From NCBI RefSeq assembly GCF_016917355.1, contig NZ_CP070304.1, positions 992,001 through 1,056,000 of the forward strand: DNA of 64,000 nucleotides. Reading direction: 5' to 3'. Positions 1 through 9,024 of this stretch are shown in pieces; within the stretch, counting starts at the first letter, position 1, and the number at the start of each line of letters is the position of its first letter. The stretch is from Glaciimonas sp. PAMC28666. GTDB lineage: Bacteria > Pseudomonadota > Gammaproteobacteria > Burkholderiales > Burkholderiaceae_D. The position numbers were made by a program, and so were the translations under genes. The notes under the pieces are model-generated. The model made no database searches. It worked only from the letters and a program-made list of their open reading frames with translations, and had not been told where the DNA came from.

Positions 1-54
1 GTTAGTCCAATCCACAATTACGCAATCAATTCTTACGTATTATATCTTATAGAA

Positions 55-77
55 GACCATCTAAAAATTAGATGGTC
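55..77 (-). terminator. Hairpin downstream of the CobD/CbiB-like gene
   Basis: A perfect 10-bp stem (GACCATCTAA/TTAGATGGTC) with a 3-nt loop lies 18 bases beyond the stop of the gene at 96-1052. The tail read on the minus strand has only a few T residues, so this is a weak intrinsic terminator or a simple mRNA 3' end hairpin. Confidence 0.4.
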
Positions 78-95
78 CATTGTCCGGAAGAACGG

Positions 96-1052
96 TCACC
101 CCAACCAGACGCCCACTGAAAAAAGTAGTAGCAAAAACATCCACAATAACAAGGCGCGCCAAACCAGGCCAACCGTACTTTGGAGCGCACGCGGGGTAGG
201 CAAATCGCCCGGTGGACTGTCAGTCTCGATTCCCGTCGAGTCCACGGTCGCGGCATCTACCGGAAGAAAATCACTGGCATTTTCATCCGGGGTACCCAAC
301 AAAATACCCATCGCACCACCGCCGGATGACAAAATAATGCCATCGGTTTCACTCTTCCAGCGGTTAGCAAAATTGCGCCAGGCGAAAATGGCATCCTCGA
401 AATTACCCACAACAGCAAAAGCCGCCGCGGTCAATCGCGCAGGGATCCAATCTATCCAATAAAATGCCTGGGTTGCAAACCGACCGAACTCTTCACTTTT
501 CATGTGATCCGGCTCATTCCAGGCCCGCGCCAGATACTCAGCAACTCTGTACATCACTGCACAAGCTGGGCCTAGCGGCATCAGGAACCAGAAAAATACG
601 CCAAACACGTTCCGGTGCGTCGTGATTAAAGCCTTTTCCACCGCGATGCGAGATATTTCACCCACCTCCATATCGGTTGTATCCTGTTTGGTCCACTCGG
701 CCAGCAACGTGCGTGCAGTCGCGTCGTCGCCGGTATTGAGAGCCAATTGAATAGAGGTGAAGTAATGGCTGTAATGTCGAAACCCTAAGGTCAGGTAAAC
801 AATCACAACGTTCCATATGAACGCTGCCCATGCGCCGATGTGCACACAGACCCAATAAATTAACGCTGTGGGAACCATTAAGGCCAGCATCACACAAAAC
901 CACCCCAACCTCCCGTGCCGCGCTTGCCCTGCGTTTAACCAACCTTCCACTACAAGGGCGAAGTGCTTGACCCATGTATAGACCGGATTATCCGCTCGAA
1001 GCGGTTTTAATTGCTCGATTAATAATGCAAACAGAATGGAGAGAAAAGTCAT
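96..1052 (-). CDS. CobD/CbiB family membrane protein
   Basis: About 318 residues with several hydrophobic segments (starts MTFLSILFALLIEQ, further segments near residues 50-95, 150-170 and a C-terminal LLLWMFLLLLFSVGVWLG helix). It resembles the CobD/CbiB-like (AmpE-like) proteins found next to the CoA-pyrophosphatase gene in many Burkholderiales. True CobD makes adenosylcobinamide phosphate in the cobalamin pathway, but no other cobalamin gene is nearby, so that role is not implied here. The ATG at 1052 is preferred over a TTG one codon upstream. It is transcribed away from the Nudix gene side in the same direction. Family assignment is fairly safe, the biochemical function is not. Confidence 0.75.
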   Translation of the reverse strand: MTFLSILFALLIEQLKPLRADNPVYTWVKHFALVVEGWLNAGQARHGRLGWFCVMLALMVPTALIYWVCVHIGAWAAFIWNVVIVYLTLGFRHYSHYFTSIQLALNTGDDATARTLLAEWTKQDTTDMEVGEISRIAVEKALITTHRNVFGVFFWFLMPLGPACAVMYRVAEYLARAWNEPDHMKSEEFGRFATQAFYWIDWIPARLTAAAFAVVGNFEDAIFAWRNFANRWKSETDGIILSSGGGAMGILLGTPDENASDFLPVDAATVDSTGIETDSPPGDLPTPRALQSTVGLVWRALLLWMFLLLLFSVGVWLG

Positions 1053-1231
1053 CAACGGCCTTAAAAGTCAGCAAATCCTGTTTATTTTATAAAACTGTCG
1101 CAAATCGTGCTACTGCTAATCATGCCAATTATCAGCAGCTTGCCGAGGCTGAGTAGTTCTGCATAATCGTCTTTAAATCACGCAATAGACCATACGATAA
1201 CGCAGGCCAGTGGCAGAATCAAATTTGTCCG

Positions 1232-1381
1232 TCATTTACCAGAATTTATTTCTTTATAGCGGTCCAGAGGCCGCATATGTGTGCGCATAGATAGATATAG
1301 CACTAACGCCGCGACATCAATCATCAGACCGAAGCTGGTGATAGCGAACGTTATAAGAACTGGCTTAGGCGCCTCCTTCAC
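1232..1381 (-). CDS. Possible 49-residue single-pass membrane protein
   Basis: A GTG-initiated ORF lies directly downstream of, and in the same frame as, the Nudix gene, starting 9 bases after its TAA stop. The product would have a short charged N-terminus (VKEAPKP), one hydrophobic stretch (VLITFAITSFGLMIDVAALV, about residues 8-30) and a basic/charged tail ending NSGK. No good ribosome-binding site precedes the GTG; an AAGGAGG sequence lies just after it without a suitable start. It could be a genuine small membrane protein translated by re-initiation, a stop-readthrough tail of the Nudix protein, or chance. I do not recognise a family. Confidence 0.3.
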   Translation of the reverse strand: MKEAPKPVLITFAITSFGLMIDVAALVLYLSMRTHMRPLDRYKEINSGK

Positions 1382-1390
1382 GTCAGCAAA

Positions 1391-2062
1391 TTATGCGCGA
1401 AGAAAGTGAAATAAGTTACGCAGCATGGCCGCGGTCGCGCCCCAGATGAAAAATCGCTCATACGGCATCGCGTAAAATGTCCGTCGGTAACCGTCGGGCA
1501 AATCGAAAGTCCGCAATTGATGATTCAGACCATCCATCAAAAAGGCGAGTGGCACTTCGAAAATTTCCGCTACTTCATCGGGATTAGCACGTAGTGATGC
1601 GGGGGGCCGAATAAGTCCGGCGACAGGCGTTACACGATAACCGGTCCCGGTAAAATATTCAGGTAAGGTCCCGATTACTTCTACTTCTCCACGTGGCAGC
1701 CCGATCTCTTCCTCTGCCTCACGTAACGCCGTCTCGGTCGGCGAGCTATCAGAGGGTTCAGACCTTCCGCCGGGGAAGCTCACCTGGCCTGCGTGGTCCG
1801 TCAAATGTGCCGTGCGCTGCGTGAACAATAACGTTGGCACGTCGGGGTGCATGATGATCGGGATCAGGACCGCAGCCGCTGTGGGCGTGCCCTCTCCCAC
1901 CGATCCACGCAATTGCTGTCCGACACTTTCGGGAAACCATAGAGGCGGTCGGGCGAAGCGTTGTCGTAGCCAGTCAGCGTTCATCCGATCGGGCGCAAGC
2001 GCCATCTCACCAGCGACGGCGTCAATTGGCATCATCAGAGGATCGAGAGTAAGTTTGACCAA
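1391..2062 (-). CDS. Nudix CoA pyrophosphatase (UPF0035 type)
   Basis: About 223 residues. It contains the CoA-pyrophosphatase signature HAGQVSFPGG directly before the Nudix box, with core REAEEEIGL, which binds the catalytic Mg2+. The expected role is hydrolysis of CoA or acyl-CoA to 3',5'-ADP and 4'-phosphopantetheine derivatives in the cytosol. The open frame reaches a GTG at 2077. I prefer the TTG at 2062 because a TAGGA lies six bases upstream and because the segment before VAGE then has the length usual in relatives. It sits between the CobD-like gene and the ribosomal protein/tRNA methylase operon, all on the minus strand. Confidence 0.85.
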   Translation of the reverse strand: MVKLTLDPLMMPIDAVAGEMALAPDRMNADWLRQRFARPPLWFPESVGQQLRGSVGEGTPTAAAVLIPIIMHPDVPTLLFTQRTAHLTDHAGQVSFPGGRSEPSDSSPTETALREAEEEIGLPRGEVEVIGTLPEYFTGTGYRVTPVAGLIRPPASLRANPDEVAEIFEVPLAFLMDGLNHQLRTFDLPDGYRRTFYAMPYERFFIWGATAAMLRNLFHFLRA

Positions 2063-2261
2063 AATAATTCCTAACACGTCGCGTTACGATCTGGCGTGGC
2101 ACTCCCGAAAGCGGTCACTCCCTAGCGCTTGCGATAAAGGCACCCGCCTTAACAAACGTCTGCTTGCGCACGACAGTATAGTGAGACAGTGAGACGGCTG
2201 CACCCGTTAGTGCAACCACAAACGGACTCGGCGCACGCATACCAAACGAACTCATAACAAC

Positions 2262-2286
2262 AAAAAAAGGGCACCTTCTGGCGCCC
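2262..2286 (-). terminator. Intrinsic terminator of the rpsP-rimM-trmD-rplS operon
   Basis: On the minus strand a GC-rich stem (GGGCGCC, loop AGAA, GGTGCCC) is followed by seven T residues. It lies 36 bases after the rplS stop, the expected end of the operon transcript. Confidence 0.85.
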
Positions 2287-2322
2287 TCCCTCTTGCAAAC
2301 TACATGCCAGACCTGTATCTGT

Positions 2323-2706
2323 TTACGCTGCTGTTTTAGCGACAGTACGACGTTGTGGCAATTTTTCTTTGATACGCGCCGATTTACCCGAACGCTCACG
2401 CAGATAGTATAACTTAGCGCGACGTACATCACCGCGACGCTTCACTTCGATCGAAGCAATCAAAGGTGAGTACAACTGGAATGTACGCTCAACGCCTTCG
2501 CCGGAAGAAATTTTACGGACGATGAAGTTAGAGTTCAAACCACGGTTACGACGTGAAATCACAACGCCTTCGTAAGCCTGAGCACGTTTGCGCGTACCTT
2601 CGACTACATTGACGCTAACGATAACAGTATCGCCAGGTGCGAATTCAGGAATAACTTTGCCCAGGCGGGCAATTTCTTCTTGCTCAAGTTGTTGGATCAG
2701 ATCCAT
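2323..2706 (-). CDS. rplS: 50S ribosomal protein L19
   Basis: 127 residues beginning [13 protein letters not shown], with the central L19 segment [19 protein letters not shown] and the ending [16 protein letters not shown]19 sits at the 30S-50S interface of the ribosome. The ATG at 2706 is chosen because GGAG lies six bases upstream; the open frame runs 13 codons further but that extension has no family counterpart. It is the last gene of the rpsP-rimM-trmD-rplS set, followed by a strong terminator, and is separated from trmD by an unusually long 369-base spacer. Confidence 0.97.
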   Translation of the reverse strand: MDLIQQLEQEEIARLGKVIPEFAPGDTVIVSVNVVEGTRKRAQAYEGVVISRRNRGLNSNFIVRKISSGEGVERTFQLYSPLIASIEVKRRGDVRRAKLYYLRERSGKSARIKEKLPQRRTVAKTAA

Positions 2707-3075
2707 TTTTAGCTCCATATACCATCTTGCTGACGCTATGTGCAATGCACTGCTCAGTAGAGGATGGGGTTACACATACGACCGGTCGGTCGCCCTTCTT
2801 ACAACATTATAAGACTTACCCAAAATTGCCCTCAATCCAATGTGCTGTGCGTGCCTGACATCTACGCAGCATGGAACTAAGATATGGTCCGTGCCGGCAG
2901 AGTTGGCAAACCCGTTGTTGGGACAGTTTTGCGTAAGTCCTGAAATTCGGTTCAGCAATTAAACTATTTCTGGCAAGATTGATTGCCGTTACTTTTAAAA
3001 CTTCTAAAACTTTAAAACTTAAAAAATACTGTTGAACCGCTTCAACACACCCGACGGTCACGCTAAAACATTGCG
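2707..3075 (-). other. 369-base spacer between trmD and rplS
   Basis: No convincing gene is present; the short ORFs have no ribosome-binding site or recognisable product. It holds a small palindrome CGACCGGTCG near 2779 and an A/T-rich stretch around 2990-3030 (repeated aaaactt motifs). These genes are usually close together, so the spacer may carry an rplS promoter or an RNA leader, but no specific element was identified. Confidence 0.5.
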
Positions 3076-3831
3076 CTAAGCAGCTTCGATAGCGCTAATA
3101 AACTTTTCGTCGCTCGCGGTCAATAATCCGTCCTGACGTGCTTTGAGGATCAAATCCGGGCGCTTGCTCGCAGTTGCCAATAGCATCTGCTGACGTCGCC
3201 ATTTTTCGATCTCAGCGTGATGCCCGCCCATCAGAATAGCTGGTACAGCCATACCATCGTATTCCTCCGGTCTGGTGTAATGTGGGCAATCCAGCAAGCC
3301 ATTCACAAAACTATCTTCTACTGCCGAAGCGCCATCGTTTAGTACGCCCGGTAACTGCCTGATAACGGCATCCATCAGCGCCATCGCAGGCAGCTCGCCA
3401 CCAGACAAAACAAAATCACCAAGACTGATCTCTTCGTCGACACAGCGATCCAGCAAGCGCTGATCAATGGCCTCGTAACGTCCGCACAACAACACCAGAC
3501 CCGGTTCTGCGCTCAGTTGCATCACCCGTTGATGTGTCAATGGGCGCCCTTGCGGCGACAAATACACCACCCGAGGCGACATTGAATGCTGTTGCTGCTG
3601 ACGTTGCCTGGCAGCGCCAATCGCCGCTTCCAGTGGTTTAGCCAGCATAACCATGCCAGGACCACCACCATAAGGCCGATCATCAACGGTACGGTGATTG
3701 TCGGTGGTGAAATCGCGAGGATTCCACAGCGCCAATTCGCACTTTTTTTGTTCGAATGCGCGTCGGGTAACACCCGACTGCGTTAATGCAGCAAACATCT
3801 CTGGAAACAGCGTGATGACATCAAATTGCAT
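3076..3831 (-). CDS. trmD: tRNA (guanine37-N1)-methyltransferase
   Basis: 251 residues starting [13 protein letters not shown]. TrmD uses S-adenosylmethionine to methylate G37 next to the anticodon and so prevents frameshifting. Visible SPOUT-family motifs are [24 protein letters not shown] and [14 protein letters not shown], which form the trefoil-knot cofactor pocket, followed by the linker and C-terminal tRNA-binding domain. The ATG at 3831 is preceded by AGGTGGG; the longer open frame upstream is not family-like. It follows rimM after a 136-base gap (684 bases counted from the rimM ATG used here) and precedes rplS. Confidence 0.97.
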   Translation of the reverse strand: MQFDVITLFPEMFAALTQSGVTRRAFEQKKCELALWNPRDFTTDNHRTVDDRPYGGGPGMVMLAKPLEAAIGAARQRQQQQHSMSPRVVYLSPQGRPLTHQRVMQLSAEPGLVLLCGRYEAIDQRLLDRCVDEEISLGDFVLSGGELPAMALMDAVIRQLPGVLNDGASAVEDSFVNGLLDCPHYTRPEEYDGMAVPAILMGGHHAEIEKWRRQQMLLATASKRPDLILKARQDGLLTASDEKFISAIEAA

Positions 3832-3967
3832 AACGCCCACCTGCTTTACATTCCACCAGAACTGTCCGCTGCCTAAGCTGAAAGATCGCGCCAGGATCGA
3901 AGGTTGGACGTAGACCCCAACGAACAATCAAGAAGTTGTATTCAAAAGCATGCGGAAACATAAGAGC

Positions 3968-4516
3968 CTAATAATCCAGACCCCAGTCCACCGTGATCTT
4001 TTTTGCCGTCTGATCAACCGTCTTGACGAATTGATCCACAAATGGCACTAACAATTCAGCTGGAGCCTTATCCTGACCGACAACATCTGGTAGCGTAATC
4101 CTTAAAATTGGATGTGCTCCATTGTCCATCAGGTCTGCCACCACACCCAATTGCTCACCTTGCAGATTTTCAACCGCCAGACCGATTAAATCAATCCAGT
4201 AAAACTCTCCATCGTCCAATGCAGGAAAATGGCTACGGCGAACGTGCACTGCGGTGCCTTTCAGCGCCTCAGCAGCCTCACGTCCGACAATGCCTACCAA
4301 ACGGGCCACAATGTCACCACTGTGGTTTTTGGCTTGCATCATCTCGACATCTTGCAGATCTGCCATGTTTGGCTTACCCAGCCACCATTTTTTGGCATTC
4401 AGTAACGCATCAGCATCTGGCGAATACGGTTTTATCCGTACCCAGCCCTGAAGTCCATAGGCACCGGTTATATAACCGACCATGATCAAATCTGCAGGAG
4501 TCACAACGCTAGTCAT
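3968..4516 (-). CDS. rimM: 16S rRNA-processing protein RimM
   Basis: About 182 residues with the RimM N-terminal barrel (VGYITGAYGLQGWVRIKPYS) and the C-terminal PRC-barrel region (FYWIDLIGLAVEN, GAHPILRI, VPFVDQFV). RimM binds ribosomal protein S19 and assists maturation of the 30S head. The ATG at 4516 (MTSVVTPADLIMVGY) has AGGAG close upstream; the frame stays open to a TTG at 4597, which would add 27 low-complexity residues and leave only 20 bases to rpsP. The start is therefore uncertain; the identity is not. Confidence 0.93.
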   Translation of the reverse strand: MTSVVTPADLIMVGYITGAYGLQGWVRIKPYSPDADALLNAKKWWLGKPNMADLQDVEMMQAKNHSGDIVARLVGIVGREAAEALKGTAVHVRRSHFPALDDGEFYWIDLIGLAVENLQGEQLGVVADLMDNGAHPILRITLPDVVGQDKAPAELLVPFVDQFVKTVDQTAKKITVDWGLDY

Positions 4517-4617
4517 GACTCCTGATTGCGCCGATTCCGCAGTTTTTGCAGCTGTTGCGACCGGAGCCACGATAGCTGCTGAAATGAGCGTAGACAAATC
4601 AGTTGCCAGCGACAGAA

Positions 4618-4872
4618 TTAAACTGCAGCTTTTTTACCAGCCTGGGCGACCAGACGAGCAACGGTTGGCGACATTTGCGCGCCAACGCCTTCCCAATGGG
4701 TCAGACGATCTTGCGCAATACGGAAGCTTTCCGACGCACCAGATGCAACCGGATTGTAGAAACCCAGACGCTCAATAAAGCGACCATCGCGACGATTGCG
4801 CGAATCAGTAACTACGATGTTGTAAAACGGGCGCTTCTTAGCGCCACCACGAGATAAACGAATAACGACCAT
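4618..4872 (-). CDS. rpsP: 30S ribosomal protein S16
   Basis: 84 residues starting [19 protein letters not shown], with the family segments [19 protein letters not shown] and a basic, Ala/Lys-rich C-terminus. S16 is an early-binding protein of the 30S body. It is the promoter-proximal gene of the rpsP-rimM-trmD-rplS operon. The ATG at 4872 matches the family start; the open frame upstream (24 codons) is spurious. Confidence 0.97.
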   Translation of the reverse strand: MVVIRLSRGGAKKRPFYNIVVTDSRNRRDGRFIERLGFYNPVASGASESFRIAQDRLTHWEGVGAQMSPTVARLVAQAGKKAAV

Positions 4873-5382
4873 AATGATTCCAAAAAGTGTTGTCGAACAC
4901 GGAAAAAGCCGCAAATTATAACGCAAGTTAGGCCAACCCTGCAACCTCGCACTGGCAGAGAGTGTCGTGGGACTGCATCAATCGCCTCATATTAACGGTT
5001 CTATGGCTGTAGAGCGCTTCAATTCCAATGCGTTAAAGTGCACGTACCAATCTTTTTGACACTTTCACGCATCAAGCGTCAAACCAGAGTTGCTGCCGTG
5101 CCATGACACGGTGGGCCTTCTTATTCTACGAAGACGGCGATTTCCGCCATACAACTCCGCAATGGTTAAGTTACACTACGCCCTCAGTTAGCAACGCCCT
5201 TAAGAGACGAGCCGAGGCATGACTGAAAATTATTGTTTGCGATCCGTTATCACCCTGATCGCCCGGATCACGCGGCGCACGTGGATCAGGAGGATTTCCA
5301 CCGTATCTGCATGTTTGCGCCAGATTACCGCTTCATTCACCGTCCCTTCACCGATACGCTCAGCCATATTGCTCTCACCTCA
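4873..5382. other. 510-base divergent intergenic region
   Basis: It lies between rpsP (minus) and the TM2-type gene (plus) and must hold the ribosomal operon promoter. A plus-strand ORF could extend the downstream protein by 50 residues from 5233, but that part lacks family character. A TTGACA at about 5055 was seen on the plus strand without a clear partner -10 box. No RNA gene was recognised. Confidence 0.4.
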
Positions 5383-5799
5383 ATGACGACCAAACATAAA
5401 AACAAAACCTTCGCCACTTTTATCACGACGGTCTTCGGGAGCATCGGACTACATCGATTTTATTTATACGGGGCCAAAGACGTTTGGGGCTGGATACATT
5501 TTGTCACTTTGCCACTGTCCCTACTGGCGCTCGGGCTATGGCCGGATCAACAAAAATTATTTTTATTTGCCCCTTTCATTGCTTCGGAATTGATTGCGAT
5601 TCTTGAGGCATTAGTCACAGGCCTGATGCCGGATGAGAAATGGGATGCGCAACAAAATGCCCATTCAGGCAAAAAGTCCGAATCCACCTGGCTGATAGCC
5701 TTGATTATCGTATTGTCGGTTGGAGTCGGTGCGATTGGCTTGATCGGGACCATCGCTCGCACCTTTGACCTATTGTTTACCGGTGGCTCTTACGGCTGA
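5383..5799 (+). CDS. TM2-domain-type inner-membrane protein
   Basis: 138 residues from the ATG at 5383 (MTTKHKNKTFATFI). The N-terminal part has the TM2 pattern: a short basic start, then FGSIGLHRFYLYGAKDVWGW, then two hydrophobic segments (about residues 45-65 and 60-85). A third hydrophobic segment, ALIIVLSVGVGAIGLIGTIA, is near the C-terminus. Such proteins are small membrane proteins of unknown function in bacteria. The frame is open from 5233, but the added 50 residues look non-coding. It is convergent with the acyl-CoA dehydrogenase gene and shares a bidirectional terminator with it. Confidence 0.7.
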   Translation: MTTKHKNKTFATFITTVFGSIGLHRFYLYGAKDVWGWIHFVTLPLSLLALGLWPDQQKLFLFAPFIASELIAILEALVTGLMPDEKWDAQQNAHSGKKSESTWLIALIIVLSVGVGAIGLIGTIARTFDLLFTGGSYG

Positions 5800-5834
5800 T
5801 CGTTGCAAATCTCAATCAAACTAAAAAAATCAGG

Positions 5835-5864
5835 AAAAAAAAGCAGCCAATGGCTGCTTTTTTT
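5835..5864. terminator. Bidirectional intrinsic terminator
   Basis: Perfect 8-bp stem AGCAGCCA/TGGCTGCT with a one-base centre, flanked by A-run on one side and T-run on the other. It sits between the convergent TM2-type gene (ends 5799) and the acyl-CoA dehydrogenase gene (ends 5880) and can serve both. Confidence 0.85.
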
Positions 5865-5879
5865 CCCAAAACCCGCGTT

Positions 5880-7670
5880 TTAGAATTGCTCTTCCGTCAA
5901 TGCCATTACGCCGACGCTACCACTCAAAATGGACGTCTGCAGCCCGGTTGCCTGAGCCAGCATATGGTCAGCAAAAAACCGTGCAGTGCCGATCTTGGCG
6001 CGATAAAAGCTGCTATCGCCCTCGCCTTTTGTGAGTTCTGCTGCGGCAATCAAGGCCGAGCGTCCTAATTGCCAACCACCAAGCACAATTCCTGCTAATT
6101 TCAGATACGGCACGCTACCTGCGAATACGCCCTTGATATCGCTTTTCAGATTTGCAACGATGTAATCAATCACTTGTTCCATCGCATCCGCACCGATCGC
6201 CAACTGCGTTCCGATTGCGACCAGATCCGGATTGCTGCTGGCTGCCAGTTCGGCCTGCGTAGCTCTCACCTGAGCAACGATACCCTTCGCCACGGCACCG
6301 CCATCACGCGCAGTCTTGCGACCAATCAGGTCATTCGCCTGAATTGCGGTGGTACCTTCATAAATGGTCAAAATCCGTGCATCGCGGTAAAACTGCGCAG
6401 CGCCGGTCTCTTCAATGAAACCCATGCCGCCATGAATCTGAACGCCGGTAGAAGCCACGTCAACCGACATCTCGGTAGACCATCCCTTCACAATAGGGAC
6501 CAGATACTCATAAAACGCATGCTTAGCTTTGCGCGTTGGCTCATCAGCATGATGATGCGCGATATCGGATGCCGCTGCGGTGACATAGGCCAATGCACGC
6601 GCCGCTTCAACCTGCGAACGCATCGACATCAGCATACGACGCACGTCGGGATGGTGAATAATTGCCACCGGTCCCGCCGAGCCACTCAGGTCGCGAGACT
6701 GGATCCGGTCTTTGGCAAAGTTCACCGCCTTTTGATAAGCCCGTTCAGCAATACCAATGCCTTGCATTCCGACCCCAAAGCGCGCTGAGTTCATCATGAT
6801 AAACATGTATTCAAGGCCGCGATTTTCCAGTCCGACCAAAGTCCCGGTCGCACCACCGTGATCACCAAATTGCAAGACGGCCGTCGGACTCGCTTTGATA
6901 CCAAGCTTATGTTCAATCGAAACACAATGCACATCATTGCGGTCGCCCAGCGAACCATCTGCATTGACCAAAAATTTCGGAACAACGAATAGGGAAATTC
7001 CTTTGACGCCTTCAGGGGCATCAGGGGTACGCGCCAGCACCAGATGGACGATGTTCTCGGCCATATCATGCTCACCGTAGGTGATAAAAATCTTGGTACC
7101 CGAAACTTTATATGTGCCATCGGCCTGCGGCACGGCCCGCGTGCGCACTTGCGCCAGATCGGAACCCGCCTGCGGTTCGGTCAGATTCATGGTTCCGGTC
7201 CACTTTCCGGACACCAGATTCTCCAGATAAATTTGCTTCTGCTCATCGGTGCCAGCCGTCAACAACGCCTCAATGGCACCATCGCTTAGCAACGGACACA
7301 AGGCAAATGACAGGTTAGCGGCATTCAGCATTTCGATGCACGGCGTGCCCACCAATTTTGGCAAACCTTGACCGCCATACTCTTCCGGGTGCTGAATCCC
7401 TTGCCAGCCGGCCTCTGCGAAAGCCTTGTAAGCCTCTTTAAATCCTTTACTGGTAAATACATTACCATCGCGCCAAAAACTTGGTTCCTGATCGCCAGAG
7501 CGATTCAGCGGTGCGACTATTTCACTACAAAACCGGCCATTTTCCTGCAGTACTGCTTCGACAGTCTCCGCAGTGGCGTCGGTGCAACCAGGAAGTTGAT
7601 TAATCTGATCAAGGCCAGCAACTGCGTTCAGAGCGAACAACATGTCTTTTAACGGCGCGACGTAACTCAT
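5880..7670 (-). CDS. Acyl-CoA dehydrogenase, DmdC-like long form
   Basis: 596 residues, the length of the DmdC/AcdA-type subfamily with an extra C-terminal helical domain. Visible are the N-terminal helical domain, the FAD/substrate strand region GTMNLTEPQAGSDLAQV, the segment GVGMQGIGIAERAYQ, and IHGGMGFIEETGAAQFYRDA followed by IYEGTTAIQ, whose Glu is the usual catalytic base. It would oxidise an acyl-CoA to the 2-enoyl-CoA and hand electrons to EtfAB, encoded just downstream. The ATG at 7670 (MSYVAPLKDMLF) is used. Substrate is unknown; related enzymes act on 3-methylmercaptopropionyl-CoA or on ordinary fatty acyl-CoAs. Confidence 0.9.
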   Translation of the reverse strand: MSYVAPLKDMLFALNAVAGLDQINQLPGCTDATAETVEAVLQENGRFCSEIVAPLNRSGDQEPSFWRDGNVFTSKGFKEAYKAFAEAGWQGIQHPEEYGGQGLPKLVGTPCIEMLNAANLSFALCPLLSDGAIEALLTAGTDEQKQIYLENLVSGKWTGTMNLTEPQAGSDLAQVRTRAVPQADGTYKVSGTKIFITYGEHDMAENIVHLVLARTPDAPEGVKGISLFVVPKFLVNADGSLGDRNDVHCVSIEHKLGIKASPTAVLQFGDHGGATGTLVGLENRGLEYMFIMMNSARFGVGMQGIGIAERAYQKAVNFAKDRIQSRDLSGSAGPVAIIHHPDVRRMLMSMRSQVEAARALAYVTAAASDIAHHHADEPTRKAKHAFYEYLVPIVKGWSTEMSVDVASTGVQIHGGMGFIEETGAAQFYRDARILTIYEGTTAIQANDLIGRKTARDGGAVAKGIVAQVRATQAELAASSNPDLVAIGTQLAIGADAMEQVIDYIVANLKSDIKGVFAGSVPYLKLAGIVLGGWQLGRSALIAAAELTKGEGDSSFYRAKIGTARFFADHMLAQATGLQTSILSGSVGVMALTEEQF

Positions 7671-7887
7671 TAAGTACTCCAAAAAATGGGCACTACTACT
7701 TCCGTAATACTGCCATGGCGTTTTTACAAAACGTTCTCATTAGACTGCTTTAAGCAACGGCTACGCGACAATAATGTGCCGGTAGGTTGTCCCCTGATTT
7801 GTGCCTCTGAATTGTGCCGCCAACAGCCGCCGTCCCTGCCTACGGCGGTGCTTTATGGGCGCAATCATGCAGTGCTCCCTGGAATAG

Positions 7888-8817
7888 TTAACCCAGTTCG
7901 GTTACCAATTGCGGCACGATCTCAAACAGATCGCCAACGATCCCGTAATCGGCGACCGAAAAGATCGGTGCTTCTTCATCTTTATTAATGGCAACGATGG
8001 TTTTGGAGTCCTTCATACCCGCAAGATGCTGGATTGCGCCAGAAATACCGACCGCGATATACAACTGAGGCGCGACGATTTTGCCGGTCTGGCCGACTTG
8101 CCAGTCGTTCGGTACAAAACCGGCATCAACTGCAGCCCGCGACGCACCCATGCCCGCGCCCAGTTTGTCTGCCAATGGCTCCAATATCTTGAAATTTTCC
8201 GCAGAACCCATACCGCGCCCACCGGAAACGATGATTTTCGCCGCCGTCAGTTCCGGGCGGTCTGATTTAGCCAGCTCACGCGAGACAAAACTTGATTTAG
8301 CAAAATCGGCCGCCGCAGTGATGTTTTCAACCGTGGCTGAACCACCGTCGGCAGCAGCATCGAAACCTGTAGTACGCACGGTAATCACTTTGATTGCATC
8401 GATCGACTGCACGGTTGCAATGGCGTTACCAGCGTAAATTGGACGCTCGAAAGTGTCGGGGCTATCAACCTTGACGATTTCTGAAATCTGACCGACATCC
8501 AGACGCGCAGCGACGCGCGGCAGGATGTTTTTGCCGTAGGCGGTTGCCGGTGCCAGAATGTGGCTGTAGCCCGACGCCAGCGCAAGCACTTGCTCAGCAA
8601 TGTTTTCTGCCAGGCCATCGGCAAAATAAGCGGTATCGGCAACCAATACTTTAGTCACACCTAAGGCTTTTGCCGCAGCCTGAGCTGCCGCAGCGCAGTC
8701 TTTACCTGCGACCAGAACGTGGACTTCGCCGCCGCATTGGGATGCCGCGGTGATGGTGTTAAGGGTGCTACCTTTTAAGGTGGCGTTATCGTGTTCGGCA
8801 ATGACGAGAGCAGTCAT
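7888..8817 (-). CDS. etfA: Electron transfer flavoprotein subunit alpha
   Basis: 309 residues starting [17 protein letters not shown]. The C-terminal FAD-binding half shows [32 protein letters not shown] and [13 protein letters not shown], all typical of EtfA. With EtfB it carries electrons from acyl-CoA dehydrogenases to ETF:ubiquinone oxidoreductase. It lies downstream of etfB on the same strand after a 207-base gap and upstream of the acyl-CoA dehydrogenase gene. Confidence 0.96.
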   Translation of the reverse strand: MTALVIAEHDNATLKGSTLNTITAASQCGGEVHVLVAGKDCAAAAQAAAKALGVTKVLVADTAYFADGLAENIAEQVLALASGYSHILAPATAYGKNILPRVAARLDVGQISEIVKVDSPDTFERPIYAGNAIATVQSIDAIKVITVRTTGFDAAADGGSATVENITAAADFAKSSFVSRELAKSDRPELTAAKIIVSGGRGMGSAENFKILEPLADKLGAGMGASRAAVDAGFVPNDWQVGQTGKIVAPQLYIAVGISGAIQHLAGMKDSKTIVAINKDEEAPIFSVADYGIVGDLFEIVPQLVTELG

Positions 8818-9024
8818 GGTATCTCCTGATGTTGGGTATTGCGGTCGCAGGCAATGGAGGATCGTCCAATTTCATGCGGCGCGCAGCTATTTCGTTCGAA
8901 TGACAACGTTCGCGATTGACCGCGTTGAATCGTCAGTTTTCCTAATAATATTCGTTACATTGGTGCAAATTTGCCTGGATCGCTTTAGCGCGTTACATCG
9001 CATTGACAACAAGGAACGGGTCTA

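Noticed and set aside
2816-3061. 81-codon ORF in the trmD-rplS spacer
   Set aside because: No ribosome site and no recognisable sequence; kept only as an unexplained spacer.
5233-5382. 50-residue N-terminal extension of the TM2-type protein
   Set aside because: Polar, His/Pro-rich and unlike the family; the ATG at 5383 gives the expected start just before the first membrane segment.
6174-6788. 204-codon ORF antisense to the acyl-CoA dehydrogenase
   Set aside because: Shadow of a conserved gene; Arg/His/Cys-rich product typical of antisense frames.
7827-7848. GC-rich hairpin between the acyl-CoA dehydrogenase and etfA genes
   Set aside because: A 7-bp stem exists (CCGCCGT/ACGGCGG) but no T-run follows on either strand, so it was not called a terminator.
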